From CALBPI01 sp039700805 (lineage in GTDB: Bacteria > Pseudomonadota > Gammaproteobacteria > Steroidobacterales > Woeseiaceae): a stretch of DNA of 5,946 nucleotides. Shown in pieces: positions 1 through 5,946 of the stretch. The stretch lies in the NCBI GenBank assembly GCA_039700805.1, contig JBCAZE010000182.1, forward strand, positions 1-5,946. Direction: 5' to 3'. A program made the position numbers and the translations under genes. A model generated the notes under the pieces. The model was not told where the DNA came from, searched no databases, and saw only the letters and a program-made list of their open reading frames with translations. Position 1 is the stretch's first letter; each line of letters opens with the position of its first letter.

Positions 1-149
1 CCGCGGATGTGGATGCATTTGTTGCTCGTTTGATCGATTTAGCGGAAATCGGGGCTATGGTGCGTAGCGGTAGTCTCGGTATTTCGCGCGGTGAGCGGGT
101 GCTCGAATCAGAAACCTTCTCACCGCAAAGTGGTACCGGCGTTACGTGA
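1..149 (+). CDS. ilvH: Acetolactate synthase small (regulatory) subunit, C-terminal fragment
   Basis: An open frame enters from the left edge (first full codon at base 3) and ends at TGA 147-149, giving 48 residues. Its stretch from VDAF to SRGE aligns without gaps to the C-terminal end of E. coli IlvH as I remember it (LDAF..., ...ARSGVVGLSRGD), with about 14 identities in 32 positions, including DAF, the RSG motif and SRG. The family's small subunit binds the catalytic IlvB/IlvI subunit and confers feedback inhibition by valine through its N-terminal ACT domain, which lies outside this window. About 14 residues follow the point where E. coli IlvH ends. The stop overlaps the GTG start of proB, so the two are probably co-transcribed and translationally coupled. 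The identification rests on a short fragment; the frame being coding is more certain than the name. Confidence 0.72.
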   Translation, partial: ADVDAFVARLIDLAEIGAMVRSGSLGISRGERVLESETFSPQSGTGVT

Positions 150-1261
150 CGTCAGTAACGGCTAAGGAGCAGCTGAGCGCCGCTGAATCTGTCGTTATCA
201 AGGTTGGCTCGTCGCTGCTCACCCATGACCACGCACTCCGCACGCCCTGGTTAGCATCGCTGGCAGCGGATATCGGTGCGCTGATTGCTGCAGGAAAGCG
301 TGTCACTGTCGTCTCATCAGGCGCAGTGGCCTTGGGTCGTACCGCGTCAGACTTTGTTGATAGTAGCGATGCTTTGTCGGAGAAGCAGGCACGCGCTGCA
401 ATCGGTCAGATCCAGCTCGCGGAAGGTTGGCGCCTGGCGTTGTCAACCCATTCGATACCGGCCGCGCAGATCTTGCTGACCCCTGACGACACGGAAGACC
501 GTCAACGTTATCTGAATGCCAGAGATACGCTTGATGCACTAGCGAGCGTCGGCGCCGTTGCGATCATCAATGAGAACGATACGGTTGCGACAGAGGAGTT
601 GCGCTATGGGGACAACGATCGCCTCGCCGCTCGGGTAGCATCGATGATCGGTGCCGACTTACTCATCCTATTGAGCGACGTTGACGGCATCTACGACACC
701 GACCCAAGTCTCGATGCGAATGCTGAGCACATACCCTTGGTGCGCAGCATCGATGAGCCGTTGTGGGCCTCTGCGGGCGACAGTCGATCGGCAGTCGGCA
801 CCGGGGGCATGCGCAGCAAGCTGATGGCCGCATCGATCGCTGTCACCAATGGTATTCCTGTGGTCCTATCATCTGGACACAACGACCCCCCGATTTCGTC
901 GATACTAAAGGGCGGACGATGCACTGTGTTTCTTTCGGAGGCGAGTCGAAGATCCGCGCGGCGACAGTGGATTGCTGCCAGTTTACGGCGAGAAGGTAAG
1001 CTGATTCTGGACCGTGGTGCTGCTGATGCCGTCCGGGCGCGAAAGAGCCTACTGCCTATTGGCGTGACATCGATTGAGGGTGATTTCTCTCGGGGTGATT
1101 GCGTGACGCTGATGTTGGACAACCAGGAGATTGGCGTCGGCGTTGTGCGCGTCGATGCATCGGCGGCACGGTCGATGTTAGCGGATGCCAAGGCGGGTGC
1201 CAGGACCGGGGTTTTGGTGCATTCTGACGATCTAGTCCCAAACGCTAAGGAGCTAACCTGA
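146..1261 (+). CDS. proB: Glutamate 5-kinase (ProB) with C-terminal PUA domain
   Basis: Cytoplasmic ATP-dependent kinase that phosphorylates L-glutamate to gamma-glutamyl phosphate, the first step of proline synthesis (EC 2.7.2.11). The 371 residues are close to the 367 of E. coli. The amino-acid kinase domain (about 15-265) shows VIKVGSSLLT (17-26, with Lys19), SSGAVALG (58-65), the glutamate-binding NENDTVA (142-148), GDNDRLAA (155-162), SDVDGIY (177-183) and GTGGMRSK (218-225; Lys225 matches E. coli Lys217). A PUA domain (about 284-364) follows, with KSLLPIGV and the FSRGD turn. In this family the kinase is normally feedback-inhibited by proline. GTG at 146 is the only ATG/GTG/TTG start available upstream of the conserved core, because an in-frame stop lies at 92-94. 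It has only a weak Shine-Dalgarno sequence and overlaps the upstream stop as GTGA, so coupling is likely. A better SD-like TAAGGAG (163-169) has no suitable start after it. The sequence looks more like alphaproteobacterial ProB than E. coli ProB. Confidence 0.96.
   Translation: MTSVTAKEQLSAAESVVIKVGSSLLTHDHALRTPWLASLAADIGALIAAGKRVTVVSSGAVALGRTASDFVDSSDALSEKQARAAIGQIQLAEGWRLALSTHSIPAAQILLTPDDTEDRQRYLNARDTLDALASVGAVAIINENDTVATEELRYGDNDRLAARVASMIGADLLILLSDVDGIYDTDPSLDANAEHIPLVRSIDEPLWASAGDSRSAVGTGGMRSKLMAASIAVTNGIPVVLSSGHNDPPISSILKGGRCTVFLSEASRRSARRQWIAASLRREGKLILDRGAADAVRARKSLLPIGVTSIEGDFSRGDCVTLMLDNQEIGVGVVRVDASAARSMLADAKAGARTGVLVHSDDLVPNAKELT
1247..1252 (+). promoter_or_regulatory. Ribosome binding site of proA
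   Basis: AAGGAG lies 8 nt before the proA ATG, inside the last codons of proB. It supports the ATG at 1261, which overlaps the proB stop as TGATG, and allows independent initiation as well as coupled re-initiation. Confidence 0.8.
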
Positions 1262-2514
1262 TGGACGATATGCTGTTGATGGCGAAGCACGCACGTGCCG
1301 CCATGAAGAGTCTCGATGCCATGGGTGGCGATGAGCGAAGCGCATTGATTCATGCTGTCGCCGCAGCCATCCGTTCCTGCAGCGCAGTTATCGAGCGCGC
1401 CAATGGCAAGGATGTCGAGAATGGCGAAACCGCCGGCCTCTCGGCGGCCATGTTGGACCGATTGCTGCTGGATGGTCCGCGCATCGAGGCGATGGCGACG
1501 GCGTTGGATACCATCGCGGGTCTTTCAGATCCCTTGCAGAAGACATTGGCCGAATGGGAACGCCCAAACGGGTTGCTGATTTCTCGAGTGACTGTGCCGC
1601 TTGGTGTGATCGGTATCATCTACGAGAGCCGACCGAACGTGACGGCTGATGCAGCAGCGATTTGCTTGAAGGCTGGCAACTGCGTGATCTTGCGTGGCGG
1701 CTCGGAAAGTGCGCGCTCGTCGCGTGCGATTGTGAACGTCATCCGCGAGACACTTAAACAGCACGACATCGACCCGAATGCTGTGCAGATCGTGCCAGAC
1801 CAGGATCGAGCGCGGGTTGGCGCATTACTGACCGGTCTCGATGGTCAGGTCGATGTCGTCGTACCGCGCGGTGGACGATCGCTTGTCGAGCGTGTGCAAC
1901 GAGAGGCACGGGTGCCCGTGATTGGTCACCTGGAAGGGCTGTGTCACGTTTACATCGATGCGTCGGCAGCAGTGCATAAAGCAGAGCAGATTGTCTTGAA
2001 TGCAAAGCTTCGCCGGACTGGCATCTGTGGTGCCGCCGAGACGCTATTGATCGATCGCGCATTCGGCGAGGAACCCGCCGTTAATCTGTTGATGGCTTTG
2101 TCAGGCAGCGGTTGCGAGATTCGTGGCTGTGAGCAGATCTGCGAGTGGTTTGTCGACACAACACCGGCGACCGAGGACGACTGGGTGACTGAGTACTTGG
2201 CGCCTATCATCAGTGTGCGTGTTGTTGATGGCGTTGAAGAGGCGATTCAGCACATCAGTCATTATGGCTCAGGGCATACGGACGCGATCGTTGCAGAAGA
2301 TGATGCTGTTGCAAGCCGATTCTTGCGGACCGTGGACTCGGCCATTGTGATGCACAATGCATCGACGCAATTTGCGGATGGCGGTGAATTTGGTATGGGT
2401 GCGGAAATCGGCATTTCGACCAGTCGCATTCATGCTCGTGGACCGGTGGGCGCCGAACAACTGACGAGTTACAAGTATGTCGTTCGCGGCACCGGGCAGG
2501 TGAGGTCGCTCTGA
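1261..2514 (+). CDS. proA: Gamma-glutamyl phosphate reductase (ProA)
   Basis: NADPH-dependent reductase of the aldehyde dehydrogenase fold. It converts gamma-glutamyl phosphate to glutamate 5-semialdehyde, which cyclises to pyrroline-5-carboxylate (EC 1.2.1.41). The labile acyl phosphate is thought to pass directly from ProB, which fits the adjacent, coupled genes. At 417 residues it is full length. Visible motifs are AMLDRL (63-68), VPLGVIGIIYESRPNVT (112-128), the cofactor-region ILRGGSES (143-150), VPRGGRSL (201-208), the catalytic cysteine Cys256 in RRTGICGAAETLL (251-263), and the C-terminal NASTQFADGGEFGMGAEIG and HARGPVG blocks (367-397). The GHLEGLCHVY and RRTGICGAAETLL wording and the KYVVRGTGQVR ending are those I associate with alphaproteobacterial ProA; E. 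coli has a different spelling around the cysteine (RPSTCNTVETLL). Start and stop overlap both neighbours by one base. Confidence 0.97.
   Translation: MDDMLLMAKHARAAMKSLDAMGGDERSALIHAVAAAIRSCSAVIERANGKDVENGETAGLSAAMLDRLLLDGPRIEAMATALDTIAGLSDPLQKTLAEWERPNGLLISRVTVPLGVIGIIYESRPNVTADAAAICLKAGNCVILRGGSESARSSRAIVNVIRETLKQHDIDPNAVQIVPDQDRARVGALLTGLDGQVDVVVPRGGRSLVERVQREARVPVIGHLEGLCHVYIDASAAVHKAEQIVLNAKLRRTGICGAAETLLIDRAFGEEPAVNLLMALSGSGCEIRGCEQICEWFVDTTPATEDDWVTEYLAPIISVRVVDGVEEAIQHISHYGSGHTDAIVAEDDAVASRFLRTVDSAIVMHNASTQFADGGEFGMGAEIGISTSRIHARGPVGAEQLTSYKYVVRGTGQVRSL
2498..2506 (+). promoter_or_regulatory. Ribosome binding site of the receiver-like ORF
   Basis: AGGTGAGGT within the last codons of proA places GAGGT 7 nt before the ATG at 2514. 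This supports the small downstream frame as a translated gene rather than a chance ORF. Confidence 0.65.
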
Positions 2515-2822
2515 TGCAAGTGGCGTTGCTTACAAGCGATGAGTATCAATCGTCCATTAAGCGCTGGCTGGCGGATGAAGGGCATCTGGTGTTCTCAGTG
2601 GTTTCAGCGACTGCGCTCGCCTCGCTGTTGGGTGAGCGCGAAATCGATTGCATCATTGCGGATACTGAGAGTGTCGAGCCACTCGACTCGGCGTTGACAT
2701 CGGGTTATCGCTGCTTGTTGCTCGATGGGCAGCGTCCTGGATGGTCGACTGTATCGCTACCGCTGAGACGACGGATGCTGTTATCTATGTTGCGGTCGCC
2801 AGCGCTATCGTCCGGGAACTAA
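2514..2822 (+). CDS. Small hypothetical protein, shortened receiver-like (pseudo-REC) domain
   Basis: I do not recognise a named family. The 102-residue protein starts by TGATG overlap with the proA stop, has a good SD and runs to TAA. Its pattern resembles a response-regulator receiver: a first strand QVALLTSDE (2-10) ending in an acidic pair (Asp9, Glu10), a helix SIKRWLADEG (14-23), a second strand and helix (25-43), and a third strand DCIIADTE (45-52) ending in Asp50 where the phospho-acceptor would sit. Strand RCLLLDG (66-72) follows. SLPLRRRMLLSML (81-93) resembles the last strand-helix step, but with Leu where receivers carry the conserved Lys before Pro. It is shorter than the usual 120 residues, and the region between strands 3 and 5 is compressed. 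No output domain, signal peptide or membrane segment is seen. Its place suggests a role linked to proline or osmotic metabolism, or simply a co-transcribed passenger. The gene is likely real; the fold is an inference. Confidence 0.7.
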   Translation: MQVALLTSDEYQSSIKRWLADEGHLVFSVVSATALASLLGEREIDCIIADTESVEPLDSALTSGYRCLLLDGQRPGWSTVSLPLRRRMLLSMLRSPALSSGN

Positions 2823-2850
2823 ATGGCGAAACGCTTCGGGCTAGTTCCGG
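2812..2850. repeat. Imperfect inverted repeat across the convergent stop codons
   Basis: GGAACTA (2815-2821) is perfectly complemented by TAGTTCC (2842-2848). With one bulged G the arms extend to CCGG-AACTA (2812-2821) against TAGTTCCGG (2842-2850), 9 pairs. The loop of about 20 nt contains a weaker inner hairpin, CGAA (2827-2830) with TTCG (2835-2838). The left arm includes part of the TAA of the + strand operon and the right arm includes most of the TAG of aceK. No T-run follows on either strand, so it is not a classical intrinsic terminator. It could act as a bidirectional, Rho-assisted or transcript-protecting hairpin, or be chance. Confidence 0.35.
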
Positions 2851-4610
2851 CTGACGTAATGCCCCAGTCCGGCGTGTTCACTCCACTGCTTCGGCTGGTA
2901 AGGTACGACTTCCGGCATGTTGTTTTCTTCCAACCGGCGCTTCAATCGAATCCAGTAATCTGGGTCCAACAAATCACTGTGGTGTTTAAGAAACGCTTCC
3001 CGAGCGTCTTGTCTGAAACCTAGAAAGCGAACAAATTGCTCTGGAAAGATATCGTTTGGTCCAACATAGAACCACGCGCCTTGTCGCATCTCATCCATCT
3101 CGTCTTCCGGCTCCGGCAATCGTCGAAAGTTACATTCCGTCACGAGGCATAACTCGTCATAGTCGTAGAAGATGACACGACCATGACGGGTCACACCGAA
3201 ATTCTTCAGTAGCAGGTCGCCGGCAAAAATATTGCTCATAGCAAGATCACGAATGGACTGTCCATAGTCGATCGCTGCGCGTTCGACATCGGCAGGCTCC
3301 GCTTCCTGCAAAAAGAGGTTCAGTGGTGTGAGCCGGCGTTCGATGTAGCAATGGCTCACGATGAGTTTGTCACCTTCCACGCTGCAAGTCTGAGAGCAGC
3401 CGTCGAGCAAGGCATCGAGGAGCTCTGGGTCGAACCGCGTCTTATCAAATTCTAATCGTCTAAACTCTTGGGCATCGACGAGACGCCCGGCGCGGTCATG
3501 GTTGAAAACAAGCCGATACTTGTCGAGTACGTCTTGTCTCGCAATATCCTTTGGGTACGCAAAGCGGTCGCGAATCAGCTTAAAGACAACGGGGAAGGAG
3601 GGTAGCGTAAACACTTCCATCACCATGCCCTTGTCACCGCGCGCAAAGATGAATTTATCGTGCGACTGCGCCATATGGCTGACCAGATTTCGGTAACGCT
3701 CCGTTTTACCTTGTTTGGCGCGGCCGAGTACGGTGTAGATCTCTGCGATGGGCTTCGCCGGCAGCAACGTGCTTAGAAAAGAAACGGCGGCGCTGACGCG
3801 GCTGACATCCGCGTGAAAATAACTGCGTGTAAACCCGAACAGCATACTGACGTCGTTTTCAGAGAGAATGACAGCGTCTGCGTAGATACCCTCGTCGGTG
3901 TTCATCAGCGCGATCACCAGTGGCGAATGCCAGTCATTGCCGTGAATGCGTCCAACCAAGTAGGCTCGTGTTGAGCGATAAAACACGGTCGTCATCAACT
4001 CAACACTGGTGACCCGCGCGTGTTGTCCTAGGCTGCCGGTATAGGCTTCGACTTCAGCAGTCACGTAATCGATGGTGCGCTCGATGTCGCGGTAGGCAAC
4101 CGCAAAAGAAAAATCCGCTAGCGCTTCGTCGAACAGGTGACGCAACGCGCCCCGATTGCGATAGGTTCGAAGCTCGCGTCGGCTGTTCGTGTGTTCGCTC
4201 GGCGTAACGTCCGTCGCAATAAACTCGACATCGGCATCGACGCCGACGGTTTTAAAGACACGCCGAGTGACAGAGTTAAAAAACGTCTTAAAGAATTCCG
4301 TGTCGGGATAACGCTGAATGGTGTCGCTGTAGGCATCGCGAATCTGATGCCAAAGCGCGCGCTGGTCTGGGCAGCTGGTCGTAATATCAGCGACTTCGAT
4401 GACCGCAGCCGAGACACACTTTTCATAAAGGGCGATTCGCTCTACGGCGTCTTCGCGATTGTCAGACCAACGCCTCTGCTCGAACCGGCGCTTCGCACGC
4501 CGCGTGATCTGGCCGAACCGCATGTTGTAGTCGATGAACGCATCGCGCAGCGTGTGCGCTGCCTCGGCCACCAGTGCCGGTGAGACTCTAATGGCCGGGG
4601 CGTCGCTCAT
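2841..4610 (-). CDS. aceK: Isocitrate dehydrogenase kinase/phosphatase (AceK)
   Basis: Bifunctional cytoplasmic enzyme (EC 2.7.11.5 plus phosphatase) that phosphorylates isocitrate dehydrogenase at one active-site serine to switch it off, and also reverses this. It thereby sets the split between the TCA cycle and the glyoxylate bypass. The 589 residues compare with 578 in E. coli. The N-terminal regulatory domain (about 1-320) shows FFNSVTRRVF (110-119) and FGFTRSYFHAD (258-268). The kinase-like domain (about 321-589) shows the ATP loop GMVMEVFTLPSFPVVFK (328-344; Lys344 matches E. coli Lys336), Asp379 in DAQEF (E. coli Asp371, phosphatase), YIERR (422-426), catalytic Asp465 and Asn470 in AGDLLLKNFGVTRHGR (463-478; E. 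coli Asp457 and Asn462), and Asp483 in FYDYDE (E. coli Asp475). The constant offset of 8 supports the alignment. The ATP loop reads ARGDKG (323-328), against APGIRG in E. coli. The gene lies 8 bp after icd, with only a weak SD. Confidence 0.96.
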   Translation of the reverse strand: MSDAPAIRVSPALVAEAAHTLRDAFIDYNMRFGQITRRAKRRFEQRRWSDNREDAVERIALYEKCVSAAVIEVADITTSCPDQRALWHQIRDAYSDTIQRYPDTEFFKTFFNSVTRRVFKTVGVDADVEFIATDVTPSEHTNSRRELRTYRNRGALRHLFDEALADFSFAVAYRDIERTIDYVTAEVEAYTGSLGQHARVTSVELMTTVFYRSTRAYLVGRIHGNDWHSPLVIALMNTDEGIYADAVILSENDVSMLFGFTRSYFHADVSRVSAAVSFLSTLLPAKPIAEIYTVLGRAKQGKTERYRNLVSHMAQSHDKFIFARGDKGMVMEVFTLPSFPVVFKLIRDRFAYPKDIARQDVLDKYRLVFNHDRAGRLVDAQEFRRLEFDKTRFDPELLDALLDGCSQTCSVEGDKLIVSHCYIERRLTPLNLFLQEAEPADVERAAIDYGQSIRDLAMSNIFAGDLLLKNFGVTRHGRVIFYDYDELCLVTECNFRRLPEPEDEMDEMRQGAWFYVGPNDIFPEQFVRFLGFRQDAREAFLKHHSDLLDPDYWIRLKRRLEENNMPEVVPYQPKQWSEHAGLGHYVSRN

Positions 4611-4618
4611 CGTTTCGA

Positions 4619-5917
<1,299 letters not shown>

Positions 5918-5926
5918 GATGATAAG

Positions 5927-5933
5927 TCCCCTT
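5927..5933 (-). promoter_or_regulatory. Ribosome binding site of icd
   Basis: On the - strand AAGGGGA sits 9 nt upstream of the icd ATG and decides this start. Only 29 bases of leader (5918-5946) fall in the window, and no promoter -10 box is recognisable in them. The icd promoter therefore probably lies beyond the right edge. Confidence 0.75.
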
Positions 5934-5946
5934 GTTGTGTCCGAGC

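Noticed and set aside
1..149. Upstream fragment as the C-terminus of the GTPase Obg, the frequent neighbour of proB
   Set aside because: The residues do not resemble the Obg C-terminus, while they align gap-free with the end of IlvH.
691..1353. 220-residue - strand frame opposite proB and the start of proA
   Set aside because: It is long only because the opposite strand is well-conserved coding sequence. Its composition is low in coherent motifs, and proB and proA account fully for the region.
2823..3023. 66-residue + strand frame beginning right after the TAA of the receiver-like ORF
   Set aside because: It lies almost wholly antisense to the conserved 3' end of aceK, has no Shine-Dalgarno sequence of its own and shows no recognisable domain; it is best explained as a shadow.
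4137..4583. 148-residue + strand frame opposite the N-terminal part of aceK
   Set aside because: It is antisense to a continuous AceK alignment, with no ribosome binding site or recognisable product.

Overview
The window reads as chromosomal DNA of a proteobacterium of moderately high GC. It is densely packed with metabolic genes and shows no sign of phage, insertion sequences, CRISPR or RNA genes. The isocitrate dehydrogenase kinase/phosphatase (AceK) points towards the gamma/beta side of the Proteobacteria. ProB and ProA, however, carry sequence signatures that I associate with alphaproteobacterial homologues. I therefore do not assign an order. A deep or uncultured gammaproteobacterial lineage is my best guess, and it is an inference.

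Left half, + strand (1-2822): four reading frames run in one direction with stop/start overlaps at every junction. They are the C-terminus of an acetolactate synthase small subunit (ilvH-like, cut by the window edge), proB (glutamate 5-kinase with PUA domain), proA (gamma-glutamyl phosphate reductase) and a 102-residue protein resembling a shortened, degenerate response-regulator receiver domain. The junctions are GTGA, TGATG and TGATG, which suggests a translationally coupled operon. ProB and ProA catalyse the first two steps of proline synthesis from glutamate. IlvH is the regulatory subunit of the first committed enzyme of branched-chain amino acid synthesis.

Right half, - strand (2841-5917): icd (NADP-dependent isocitrate dehydrogenase) is followed after 8 bp by aceK, the bifunctional kinase/phosphatase that inactivates and reactivates it by phosphorylating one active-site serine. 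The regulator and its target therefore appear to share a transcript, unlike the E. coli arrangement in which aceK sits in the glyoxylate-bypass operon aceBAK. The two operons converge with only 18 bp between stop codons. An imperfect inverted repeat covers both stops.

No gene-free stretch longer than 300 bases exists here. The most notable points are a Bacillus-type insertion in an Icd that is paired with AceK, and the receiver-like protein that ends the proBA operon. I found no clearly new biological system.
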